Positions 27,130-36,272 of a stretch of DNA of 40,582 bases are shown here, one piece after another. Where the stretch lies: assembly GCA_903881515.1 (NCBI GenBank), contig CAIRTN010000021.1:1-40582 (forward strand). The letters are read 5' to 3'. Made by a program: the position numbers and the translations under genes. The notes under the pieces were generated by a model. That model did no database searches and was not told the origin of the DNA. It saw nothing but the letters and a program-made list of their open reading frames with translations. Each line of letters begins with the position of its first letter. Within the stretch, counting starts at the first letter, position 1. This DNA comes from an uncultured Rhodospirillales bacterium. GTDB lineage: Bacteria; Pseudomonadota; Alphaproteobacteria; Acetobacterales; Acetobacteraceae.

Positions 27130-27276
27130 ATGTCGGACGCAACGAAGCTTGCGGTGGTTGTCGGCTACGGTCCGGGTGTGGGTGCGGCAGTGGCCGCACG
27201 GTTGGTGCCCTACCGGTCACCACGGTGCCGATCTTGCGCCGACGTACCAACAGACCTTCCGGACCAGTTTACGTAG
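27130..27276 (+). pseudogene. 5' fragment of an SDR gene, truncated
   Basis: CAGGAGAACTGAG then ATG; MSDATKLAVVVGYGPGVGAAVAARL resembles an SDR Rossmann start, then diverges (~27210) and stops at 27274-27276. Confidence 0.6.
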
Positions 27277-27438
27277 CGCGTGCCGGACCGCGCCCGAAGG
27301 CAGTGAACCCGTCAGGATACTTTCCGACACCAAGCGCTTGACGTGCAGATCGAGCGGCACTGGCCGTGCCGGGTCAGTTTGGCCGTTCTTGCCCGGTTCG
27401 CTCTTGACAGGCGGGCATGAGTTATCGGCTCAATTCCA

Positions 27439-27461
27439 TCTAGATTATTGAAAATTCTAGA
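27439..27461. promoter_or_regulatory. Possible operator TCTAGA-N11-TCTAGA upstream of peptidase operon
   Basis: Two TCTAGA half-sites ending 10 bp before the ATG at 27472, in a locally AT-rich segment. Confidence 0.35.
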
Positions 27462-27471
27462 CCGCTGACAA

Positions 27472-28773
27472 ATGCTCCATAGCCCTCCCCTGCCAGACCC
27501 GATTGCCCAGGCCGTCCGTCATATCGCGGATGGAGTCGAGGCCAGCGTCGCCATGCTGGCGCGGATGATCGCCATCGACACATCCTTCCCACCTGGAACT
27601 GGCTACCCCGAATTTGCCACGCTCATGGAAGCCCTGGTCGAAGATCTGGGCATGCAGACGCGCCGGGTCGTGGTGCCGGAGGCGTTGTGGCAGGTGCCGC
27701 GTGGCCCCGCGCGCGGCGAACGCACCAACCTTATCGCAGCGCGGCGTACCGGCAAACCGGCGCTTGGGCTGTATTTCCACACTGACACCGTGCCGCCGGC
27801 GGCTGGATGGACCCGCGATCCGTTCACCCTGGCGCGCGAGGGGGAGCGGCTGATCGGGCTTGGCGCGGCGGACATGAAGGGCGACATCGCCGCCGTTCTG
27901 CTGGCGTTGCGCGCGGCGGATGCCTGCGGCGTGGCACTCGCATACGACCCCGTGCTGCTGTTCTGCACCGATGAGGAGGGCGGTCTTTATCCCGGCGTGC
28001 GCTACCTCGCCGAGTTGGGGTTGATCGAAGGCCATGTGCTCAATTTCAACGGCACGGCGGCGGCGCGGATCTGGGCGGGCTGCTTCGGGTTGTTCAACCT
28101 GCAGGTCAGGCTGAGCGGCGGCAGCGGCCACGCCGGCGATGCATCGGCGATCAACGCCATCGAAGCCGCGTTGCCGATCATGACCGCGCTGACCACGCTC
28201 AAGCCAGTCGTCGCCGCACGCCGTTCCGTGCTAACGGGCATCGATGGCGATCCCCTCGCCGCAAGGCTCGCCATCGTAGCTGCGCAGGGTGGCACCAGCG
28301 GCGGACAGGTTCCGGCGCAGTTCGACATCCTGGTCAACCGTCGCTACGCCCCTGAGGAGGACTTCGCCACCGCGCGCGCCGAGATCGAGAGCGCGATCCG
28401 CGCCGCGGTGCCGCACGGCCTCGGGATTGAGATTGACCTGGTCGGCCACCTTGCGCCGACCGCCGACCCCACCGGCCCGCATTGGCCACGCTGGCAGGCG
28501 GCACTGTCGCTCGGCTTCGGGTATCGGCCCGAAGATTTCCGCGCGTGGGGCGCATCCAGTTGTTCCGACTTCGGTTGGGTGCAGCGTGCAACCGGCAAGA
28601 GTGAAGTGCTGCTCACCGGGCTGGGCCGCCCCCACAACAACGTCCATTCGCCTGACGAATTCACAACGACCCGTGATATCGTCGCGATGGCGCAAAGCGT
28701 GCTTGCCTATCTCGCCGCCGATTTCGCCCCTGGGATGCTACCGGCGCCCGACCGCCCGGCTGCTCAACGCTGA
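27472..28773 (+). CDS. M20-family metallopeptidase (ArgE/DapE-like)
   Basis: HTDTVPPAAGWTRDPFTLAREGERLIGLGAADMKGDIAAVLLAL, CTDEEGGLYPG; terminal HNNVHSPDEF. Confidence 0.92.
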   Translation: MLHSPPLPDPIAQAVRHIADGVEASVAMLARMIAIDTSFPPGTGYPEFATLMEALVEDLGMQTRRVVVPEALWQVPRGPARGERTNLIAARRTGKPALGLYFHTDTVPPAAGWTRDPFTLAREGERLIGLGAADMKGDIAAVLLALRAADACGVALAYDPVLLFCTDEEGGLYPGVRYLAELGLIEGHVLNFNGTAAARIWAGCFGLFNLQVRLSGGSGHAGDASAINAIEAALPIMTALTTLKPVVAARRSVLTGIDGDPLAARLAIVAAQGGTSGGQVPAQFDILVNRRYAPEEDFATARAEIESAIRAAVPHGLGIEIDLVGHLAPTADPTGPHWPRWQAALSLGFGYRPEDFRAWGASSCSDFGWVQRATGKSEVLLTGLGRPHNNVHSPDEFTTTRDIVAMAQSVLAYLAADFAPGMLPAPDRPAAQR

Positions 28774-28785
28774 AAGAACCTGTCC

Positions 28786-30333
28786 ATGCCAGCATTTTCC
28801 CGTCGCCTCTTGCTCGCCGGTACTGCCGGGGCACTCACCCTGCCGATCGGCAAACAGCCACTCGCCGCCCCGCGCCGCGGCGGCACGCTACGGATGTCGG
28901 TCGACCAGGCCGCCAGCGTCATCCATCCGTTGCGGACTCGGGTAAACCCCGAATACCTCGTCAGCGAGCTGCTCTACAGCAACCTCACCCGCCTCAAGGC
29001 CGACATGACCGCCGAGCCGGACCTCGCGCTGTCCTGGCGCGCCAATGCCGAGTTGACGGAATGGACCTTCGTGCTGCGCGAGGGCGTGGTGTTCCATGAC
29101 GGCTCGCCGTTCACCTCGGCCGACGTCGCCGCAACGTTCAAGGCGATCCTCGATCCGAAGGTCGGCTCCCCCGGCCGCACCAATGTCGGTCCGATCGCCG
29201 ATGTTCTTACCCCCGATACGCGCACGGTGGTGTTCAAGCTCTCCGCACCCTACGCTGACCTCCCCGTCGCCGTCGCCTACACCAACGCCCGCATCATTCC
29301 CGCCGCCATCGCCAGCGGCAACCTTGACCGGCTGGCTCGCGAGGCGATCGGCACCGGCCCCTTTAAGCTGGTATCCTACGAGCCGGACCGGCGCATCGTC
29401 GTCGCGCGCAATGAGCGATACTACGACCCCGCACGCCCCAATCTCGACCGTATCGAGATCATGGTGTTCCCAGACCCGACCTCCGAAGCCTCGGCGCTGA
29501 TCTCGGGCGATACTGACCTGATGATGAATGCCGCGCAGGGCGAGTTCCCTCGCCTTTCCTCGGCCTCGGGCGTCACCGGCCTGCGCACCCCGTCTGGCCA
29601 GTTCCTCAATGTCAACATGGGCTGCGACGTTGCCCCGTTCAACGACGTGCGGGTGCGCCGCGCCTTGGCGCTGACCATCGACCGCGCCGCGATGGCCGGT
29701 TTCGTCGCCCAGGGCTTCGGCACGCCCGGCAACGATTCCGCGCTCAACGCCGCCTATCATTTCTATCAGGACCAGCCGCTGAAGAAGCTCGATATCGCCC
29801 AGGCCAAACGCCTGCTGGCCGAGGCCGGGCACCCCAACGGCCTCGATGTGACTATGATCGCCTCGGACACCCCAAGCACCCGCTCGCAGCTTGCCGTCGC
29901 GATCCGCGAGATGGCCAAGCCGGCAGGTTTCCGCATCACCGTGCAGACCATGCCGCACGCGACCTACCTCGATCAGGTCTGGAAGAAGGGCAATTTCTAC
30001 GTCGGCTTCTACAACATGCAGGCCACGGCAGATGCGATCTTCTCTCTGCTCTACACCTCCAACGCCGCCTGGAATGAAACCCGTTGGAACAACACTGCCT
30101 TCGACAAGCTTGTCGGCGAGGCCCGCGTGACCACCGACGAAGCCAGGCGCCGCGAACTCTACGGCAAGGCACAGGTGTTGATGAACGAGGAAGTCCCCTC
30201 GGTGATCCCCTGTTTCTTCGACCTGCTGGCCGCACGCCGCAACTATGTGCAGGGCTACGCACTGCATCCGCGCGGTGCGGTATTCCGCCTCGACGAAGCC
30301 TGGCTCGACGAAGGGGCCCCGAAGCGGGGCTGA
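28786..30333 (+). CDS. ABC transporter substrate-binding protein, family 5
   Basis: MPAFSRRLLLAGTAGALTLPIGKQPLAAPRRGGTLRMSVDQAASVIHPLRTRVNPEYLVSELLYSNLTRL. Confidence 0.94.
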   Translation: MPAFSRRLLLAGTAGALTLPIGKQPLAAPRRGGTLRMSVDQAASVIHPLRTRVNPEYLVSELLYSNLTRLKADMTAEPDLALSWRANAELTEWTFVLREGVVFHDGSPFTSADVAATFKAILDPKVGSPGRTNVGPIADVLTPDTRTVVFKLSAPYADLPVAVAYTNARIIPAAIASGNLDRLAREAIGTGPFKLVSYEPDRRIVVARNERYYDPARPNLDRIEIMVFPDPTSEASALISGDTDLMMNAAQGEFPRLSSASGVTGLRTPSGQFLNVNMGCDVAPFNDVRVRRALALTIDRAAMAGFVAQGFGTPGNDSALNAAYHFYQDQPLKKLDIAQAKRLLAEAGHPNGLDVTMIASDTPSTRSQLAVAIREMAKPAGFRITVQTMPHATYLDQVWKKGNFYVGFYNMQATADAIFSLLYTSNAAWNETRWNNTAFDKLVGEARVTTDEARRRELYGKAQVLMNEEVPSVIPCFFDLLAARRNYVQGYALHPRGAVFRLDEAWLDEGAPKRG

Positions 30334-30339
30334 CCGGCG

Positions 30340-31287
30340 ATGCCGGCACGCTGGCTGATCCGGCGGCTGTTGCTGGTCAGCTACACCGTGCTGGTGGTCT
30401 CGCTGCTGGTTTTCGGCATCACCCAGGTGCTGCCGGCCGACGCGGCGGTGGCCCTGCTGGGCGAGAACGCGACGCCCGAGGCATTGGCGGCGATCCGCCT
30501 GCGTCTCGGGCTGAACGACCCGGCGTGGCTACAATACCTGCACTGGCTCGGCGCGGCCTTAGGTGGCGATTTCGGCACCTCGATGCGTACCGGCCAATCG
30601 GTGGCGCCGATGATGCTGGTGGCCCTCTCGCGCTCGCTACTGCTGGCCGGTTTCGCGCTGGTGCTGATGCTCTGCATCGCGGTGCCGCTTGGAATTTGGG
30701 CGGCGCTGCGCCAGGGCAAGGCGGCGGACATGGTGTCGGGCATGATCTCGTATGTCGGGGTCTCGCTGCCCGAATTCGTCACCGCCACGCTGCTGGTGAT
30801 CTGCTTTGCCGACCGGCTGCAATGGCTGCCAGCAACTGGCTACATCCCGCCCGGGGAGGACTTCGCGGGTTCGATGATCCGGCTGGTCCTGCCGGTGGTC
30901 ACCGTCTCGCTGATGATGATCGCGCATGTCGCGCGGATGGTGCGCTCGGAAATGATCGACGTGCTGCACACCGACTATATCCGCGCCGCCCGGCTCAAGG
31001 GCCTCTCCGGCCAACGCGTGCTGCTGCGCCATGCCCTGCCGAACGCGCTGCTGCCGGTGATCACCATCGTGGCGCTTGATGTCGGCTATCTGCTCGGGGG
31101 GATCATCGTGGTGGAGGAAATCTTCGCCATTCCCGGCATCGGCCGCCAGTTGATTATCGCCATCAACACGCGCGATCTGCCGGCGATCCAGGCGGGGGCG
31201 ATGATCATGGCGCTGACCTACGCCGTGGCGAACACCATCGCCGACATGGCCTACGCCGCTCTCGACCGGCGGATCCGCTATGAGTGA
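30340..31287 (+). CDS. ABC transporter permease, DppB-like
   Basis: MPARWLIRRLLLVSYTVLVVSLLVFGITQVLPADAA; DYIRAARLKGLSGQRVLLRHALPNALLPVITIVALD. Confidence 0.95.
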   Translation: MPARWLIRRLLLVSYTVLVVSLLVFGITQVLPADAAVALLGENATPEALAAIRLRLGLNDPAWLQYLHWLGAALGGDFGTSMRTGQSVAPMMLVALSRSLLLAGFALVLMLCIAVPLGIWAALRQGKAADMVSGMISYVGVSLPEFVTATLLVICFADRLQWLPATGYIPPGEDFAGSMIRLVLPVVTVSLMMIAHVARMVRSEMIDVLHTDYIRAARLKGLSGQRVLLRHALPNALLPVITIVALDVGYLLGGIIVVEEIFAIPGIGRQLIIAINTRDLPAIQAGAMIMALTYAVANTIADMAYAALDRRIRYE

Positions 31288-32113
31288 CAACCTGTTGCGC
31301 CGCCTGTGGCGCACGAAGCAGGGCCGCATCGGAGCCATTGTCCTGGGGCTTGCGGCGCTGCTCTGCCTGTTCGGCCCAAACCTGGCGCCGCAGAACCCCG
31401 AGGCGATCGACTTCCTCGGCCGCTTCCGTCCGCCCGGCGCACAGAACTGGCTTGGCGCCGACCAGTTGGGTCGCGACGTGCTGAGCCGGTTGATGACCGG
31501 TGCGCGGTCCACCATCCCTCTGGCTTTGCTCGCCACCCTGCTCGGCACACTGGCGGGGGCCGTGATCGGCACACTGTCAGCATATCTCGGCGGGCGCTGG
31601 GACGAGGCGATCATGCGCAGCATCGACGCTGTGATGGCCGTGCCTGGCCTGCTGCTCGCCTTGCTTCTGGTCAGTAGCCTGGGCAAGGGCAGCCTGAACG
31701 CCGCTTTGGCGATTGCCATCGCCTTCACGCCGGGTATGGCGCGGGTGACGCGGTCCGTGGCGCTCAGCGTACGGGCGCAGGACTATGTCAAAGCCGCCAT
31801 CGCGCGTGGTGAACGTGGCAGCTTCATCGTGCTGCGCGAGATGCTGCCGAATGTGATTGGGCCCGTGGTCGTCGAGACGACGATCCGCGTCGCCTTCGCG
31901 GTGATGCTGTTCGCAACACTGTCCTTCCTGGGCCTTGGCGCTCAGCCGCCAGCGTCGGAGTGGGGCCTGATGGTCGCCGAGGCCCGCCGCTTCGTGCACC
32001 AGGCGCCCTGGATCATCCTCGCGCCAGCGATCGCCATCGGCATCACCGCGATTGGTTTCAACCTGCTCGGTGACGGCCTGCGCGATGCGCTGAACCCGCG
32101 GGACGAGCGATGA
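31280..32113 (+). CDS. ABC transporter permease, DppC-like
   Basis: NWLGADQLGRDVLSRLMTGARSTIPLAL; start overlaps previous gene. Confidence 0.95.
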   Translation: MSDNLLRRLWRTKQGRIGAIVLGLAALLCLFGPNLAPQNPEAIDFLGRFRPPGAQNWLGADQLGRDVLSRLMTGARSTIPLALLATLLGTLAGAVIGTLSAYLGGRWDEAIMRSIDAVMAVPGLLLALLLVSSLGKGSLNAALAIAIAFTPGMARVTRSVALSVRAQDYVKAAIARGERGSFIVLREMLPNVIGPVVVETTIRVAFAVMLFATLSFLGLGAQPPASEWGLMVAEARRFVHQAPWIILAPAIAIGITAIGFNLLGDGLRDALNPRDER

Positions 32114-33672
32114 GCGCGGTGCTGACGGTCGAAAATTACACTCTCGACTATCGCACAGGTTGGGGCTTGCGCCGTGCACTCGATGCCGTGTCGCTGTCGA
32201 TCGCGCCGGGCGAGGTGCTGGGGCTGGTCGGTGAGTCCGGCTCCGGCAAGTCCTCGCTGGCGTGGGCGATCACCCGCTCGCTGCCCACCAACGCGATGGA
32301 GGCCGGCGCGTTGCGGCTTGGCGCCGAGGACCTTCGAACCGCCTCGCCGCAACAACTCGGTGCCATCCGCGGCCGGCGGATCGGCATGGTATTCCAGGAC
32401 CCCTCAACGTCGCTGAACCCGACGATTCGGCTTGGCGAGCAGGTGATCGAGGTGCTGATGCGCCATCGCGGCCTCGACCGGACGGCAGCGTCTGCGGCGG
32501 CCGAAGCGGCGTTGGCCGATGTCGAATTGCGCGACCCCGCTGCCCTGATGCGGCGCTTCCCCCACGAGGCCAGCGGCGGCGAGAAGCAGCGCGTGGTGAT
32601 CGCCACGGTATTCGCCTGTGATCCCGAACTCATTCTGTTCGACGAACCGACCACCGCGCTCGACGTCATCACCGGCGCGCGCATTCTGGACCTGTTCGGG
32701 CGGCTGCGCGCCCGCACCGGGGTGGCGGCGCTGTATATCTCGCACGATCTCGGCCTGGTCTCGCGCGTGGCCGACCGCGTGGCCGTGCTCGAGCGTGGCG
32801 TGGTGGTCGAACAGGGCGTTCCAGCCGACGTGTTCCGCACGCCCGCGCACTCCTACACGCGCGTGCTGGTCGCCGCCGTGCCTCGCCCCGGCCATCGGCT
32901 GGTCGAAGACACGCCGCCGGCTACCACGCTGCTGACTGCGACGTCGATCAGCGTCCGCTATGCACGCAAGCGCCTGTTCCGGCCCGCGCCGCCGGCGGCC
33001 ACCCATGCAGTCGATTTCGATATACGGCGCGGCGAAATCTTCGGCATCGTCGGCGAGTCCGGCTCCGGAAAATCTTCGCTGGCCCGCGCGCTGACCGGCC
33101 TCGCCCCATTTACCGGCGCGATCGATCTCGATGGACGCCGCATCGCCGCGATGGACCGGCCCTACCGCCGCGCTGTGCAGATTGTGTTCCAGCATCCCGA
33201 TGCCTCGCTGAACCCGCGCATGCGCATCGCCGACATCCTGTCCCGGCCACTGCGCCTGTACGGCGGTGACAGTGCCGAGGTGCCGCGCGTGCTCGAAGAG
33301 GTCCGCCTTCCAGCCTCCTATGCCAGCAAATTCCCGCACCAACTCTCAGGCGGCGAGAAACAACGCGTCGCCATCGCCCGCGCGTTTGCCGCCAAGCCGG
33401 CTTTGGTGATCTGCGATGAGATCACCGCGGCGCTAGACGTGTCGGTACAGGCGCAGGTCATCGAGTTGCTGCTGGCGCTACGCCGGGCGCACGGCACGGC
33501 CTACCTGTTCATCACCCACGACCTCAACCTCGTACGCCAGATCGCGCACCGTATCGCGGTGATGCAGGAAGGCGTCATCGTCGAAACCCGCGACGCCGCT
33601 GATCTCGCATCGCCGGATGCACATCCCTACACCGCAGCGTTGCTTGCCGCCTCGCCTGCCCCCATCGGCTGA
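32110..33672 (+). CDS. ABC transporter ATP-binding protein with two fused NBDs (DppD-DppF fusion)
   Basis: Two Walker A (GESGSGKSSLAWA, GESGSGKSSLARA), two signatures (ASGGEKQR, LSGGEKQR), two Walker B (LILFDEPTTALD, LVICDEITAALD). Confidence 0.95.
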   Translation: MSAVLTVENYTLDYRTGWGLRRALDAVSLSIAPGEVLGLVGESGSGKSSLAWAITRSLPTNAMEAGALRLGAEDLRTASPQQLGAIRGRRIGMVFQDPSTSLNPTIRLGEQVIEVLMRHRGLDRTAASAAAEAALADVELRDPAALMRRFPHEASGGEKQRVVIATVFACDPELILFDEPTTALDVITGARILDLFGRLRARTGVAALYISHDLGLVSRVADRVAVLERGVVVEQGVPADVFRTPAHSYTRVLVAAVPRPGHRLVEDTPPATTLLTATSISVRYARKRLFRPAPPAATHAVDFDIRRGEIFGIVGESGSGKSSLARALTGLAPFTGAIDLDGRRIAAMDRPYRRAVQIVFQHPDASLNPRMRIADILSRPLRLYGGDSAEVPRVLEEVRLPASYASKFPHQLSGGEKQRVAIARAFAAKPALVICDEITAALDVSVQAQVIELLLALRRAHGTAYLFITHDLNLVRQIAHRIAVMQEGVIVETRDAADLASPDAHPYTAALLAASPAPIG

Positions 33673-33688
33673 TCCAGGAACCCATGCC

Positions 33689-34906
33689 ATGACCCCCCAA
33701 GACCTCCTTGCCGCAATCGACGACCAGGACTGCCTGAACATTCTCGCCGGCATGGCGCGGCATAAAAGCTACAGCCAGACCGAGGGCGAAAAGGTGTTGG
33801 TCGCCGAGATGGGGCGGCAGATGCGCGAACTGGGCCTGGAAACCGAACTCACCCCGGTGCCGGGCGATCGGGTCAACGCAGTTGGCCGTTGGCGCGGCAC
33901 TGGCGGCGGCAAGAGCCTGCTGTTCAACGGCCATGTCGACACCAATCCGGTGACAGAGGGTTGGACGGTCGATCCCTGGGGCGGCAAGGTCGACGACAAG
34001 TTCATCTACGGCATCGGCGTCTCCAACATGAAAGCCGGCGACGCGGCCTATCTCTGCGCTGTCAAGACGCTGATCCGCGCCGGCGTGAAGCTGAAGGGTG
34101 ACGTGATCCTGACCTTCGTTGTCGGCGAATTGCAGGGCGGCGTCGGCACCCGCGCACTTATGGAACAAGGGCTGCGCGCCGATTATTTCGTCAACAGCGA
34201 ACCGACTGACCTTGCCGCGATGACGATGCACGCGGCCGCCTTCACCTTCCTCATCGAACTGATCGGCGACACCAGACATCTCTCCAAGCGCGAGGAAGCG
34301 ATCGACGCCATCACCGCAGCGGTCGACATCATCCCGCGCCTGAACGCGATGACCTTCTCGGGCGCGTTGTCGCCCGACCATCTGCGGATCAACCGCTGCC
34401 ATGTCGGCGTAGTGCATGGTGCACTCGGCAGGGAACTGCACGAATGGCGCGCGCCGCAGGTCGCCGATTTCGTCCGCATCAAGGGCTCCGGCCGATACGC
34501 GCCGGGCCAGACGCAGGAGGGCGCGATGGCCGACATGCGGCGCGAACTCGATGCGCTGGAGGCCCGTTTCCCCGGACTGCGCGCCACGCTCGAAGCGGAA
34601 AGCGTGACCGGCCATCGCCCGATGCCGGCCTTCGAGGTGCGTCGCGACAGTCCTATCGTTAGCGCGATCAACCGGGCGTATTTCGCCGTCCGCGGCACAG
34701 CGCAACCGACCGGGGCGATCACGCCGCCGGGCTTTTACGGCACCGATGCTGGGCACATGTACCGCATCGGCGGGATGGAAGGCATCGTCTGCGGCCCCGG
34801 TGGGCGCTACAACACGATGCCGGACGAGCGGGTCGATATCCCCGACTTCCTCGACATGGTGCGGATCTACCTGCTGACCATCATCGAGATCTGCGAACTG
34901 GCCTGA
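33689..34906 (+). CDS. M20-family peptidase/deacylase homologue with altered metal-site motifs
   Basis: LFNGHVDTNPVTEGWTVDPWGGKVDDKFIYGIGVSNMKAGDAAYL; VVGELQGGVGTRAL; CGPGGRYNTMPDERVDI. ATG at 33689 in frame. Confidence 0.88.
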   Translation: MTPQDLLAAIDDQDCLNILAGMARHKSYSQTEGEKVLVAEMGRQMRELGLETELTPVPGDRVNAVGRWRGTGGGKSLLFNGHVDTNPVTEGWTVDPWGGKVDDKFIYGIGVSNMKAGDAAYLCAVKTLIRAGVKLKGDVILTFVVGELQGGVGTRALMEQGLRADYFVNSEPTDLAAMTMHAAAFTFLIELIGDTRHLSKREEAIDAITAAVDIIPRLNAMTFSGALSPDHLRINRCHVGVVHGALGRELHEWRAPQVADFVRIKGSGRYAPGQTQEGAMADMRRELDALEARFPGLRATLEAESVTGHRPMPAFEVRRDSPIVSAINRAYFAVRGTAQPTGAITPPGFYGTDAGHMYRIGGMEGIVCGPGGRYNTMPDERVDIPDFLDMVRIYLLTIIEICELA

Positions 34907-35509
34907 CAATCCGTCACAGGCTTCGGCCTTGTAGGTAAACAGCGTGTTGATCACACGCGGGCCGGAAAGCAGTGTGGAAGAGACCTGCCCGACGCAGACG
35001 GTGGCCGCGACCCTGCCTCGATATTTAGCCGGTGCAAGCGGTTTAGAGCTATGCCGGCGAGGGTCTGACCGCAAAAAGGAAATTCCGGCGCAGCGCTGAC
35101 CTGTGATTGATAAGTGCCTGGCAAGCTCCGGAAACTCCGATGAGTTGAAGGCGCGAACAGGCTTATTCCCAGGATTTGCATGATCGCGCGCCTTGTGCGG
35201 ACAGGAGCGCCCATCACGTCGGTCAACGTTGCGGATAAACGAGTGTGTTTGAGTTGGGCCGGCGTCTTGGGCGACGGTGGACATTTGGTTGGGCACGGCG
35301 TTGATGGTCGTTGCCGTGGGTTAACCGGCGGCTGTGAATGGCCGCAGAAATGCCAAGCAGATCACAAGATTAACGCGCCGATCGGCGGGCTAACTTGTTG
35401 ACCAAAAATAGTTCTCAGGAGGCAAGGGACAGCGCTGATTTACATTCGCCGTCAAGGAAAGCGTGCTTTCTGTCAAGGCATTCCTGGGCTGAACGGAGCT
35501 GCTTTACCG

Positions 35510-36103
35510 TCAGGTCGCATGGTGCCCTAGCAGCACCGCCATGTACAAGGGAAACAGTTCACGTCGCCGCTCCCGGCTCTCCTTCATCGCCAAAGCATAG
35601 TAGCCGATCTGGTGGTAGTAGGTCACACGCGCTCGGATCATCGCCTCGTCGGCGCTGTAGCCCATCTCCAGCAGGATCGTTTCAAACAACTGCATGCGCC
35701 GCTGGTCGATTTCCGCCACGCGGCGGGCGACCGGGCGGGAACTCCGGGCCCAGTCGCGCACGGCCGAATCGAAGGCCGGATCGAACCGCGTCTCCTCAAG
35801 CCACAGTCTGGCCATCGCTTCGTACCGCCCGGCGGCACTGATCCCTGTGGCGGTCGCAACCTCCTCGAACGGCGCGGTGTTCTCTGCCTCCCAGTGTTCC
35901 AGAAGCGACGTCAGCAGCGCCGCGCGACTGGTGAAATGCCAGTAGAAACTGCCGCGGGAGATATTCATCTGCGTGGCAATCAAATCGACCTTCACGGCCT
36001 GGATCCCGCCCTTAACCAGCACGGCGCGCGCGCTGCGGACCCAGTCCACAGGCGTCAATTTTTCCACCGTTGGGCGGGCTGCTATCGCCTGGTCACCGTC
36101 CAA
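35510..36103 (-). CDS. TetR-family transcriptional regulator
   Basis: ARAVLVKGGIQAVKVDLIATQMNISRGSFYWHFTSRAALLTSLLEHWE HTH. Confidence 0.93.
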   Translation of the reverse strand: MDGDQAIAARPTVEKLTPVDWVRSARAVLVKGGIQAVKVDLIATQMNISRGSFYWHFTSRAALLTSLLEHWEAENTAPFEEVATATGISAAGRYEAMARLWLEETRFDPAFDSAVRDWARSSRPVARRVAEIDQRRMQLFETILLEMGYSADEAMIRARVTYYHQIGYYALAMKESRERRRELFPLYMAVLLGHHAT

Positions 36104-36170
36104 ACCTGCACTCCATCATGATTCGCGCCGTGGCGAGCATTCCACCATTGACGGCGTCGGTGCAATTGCG

Positions 36171-36194
36171 TGACCATACACTACTGTACGGTCA
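36171..36194. promoter_or_regulatory. Candidate TetR operator TGACCATACA-CTAC-TGTACGGTCA
   Basis: 24-bp imperfect palindrome (10-bp arms, one mismatch) roughly midway between divergent starts 36103 (-) and 36273 (+). Confidence 0.65.
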
Positions 36195-36272
36195 GCGCCT
36201 TGCGCCAATTGTGCCAGGTAAGAACCGTATCGTGGAGGAAGCAACACCGATCTGGCGAACCGGAGAACAGCC

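Noticed and set aside
27404-27432. TTGACA as a sigma-70 -35 box upstream of the M20 operon
   Set aside because: No acceptable TATAAT-like hexamer at 16-18 bp (GGCTCA there).
33575-35296. 573-aa minus-strand ORF
   Set aside because: Mostly antisense to the M20-like gene; the remaining part over the 34.9-35.3 kb gap has no recognisable domain.
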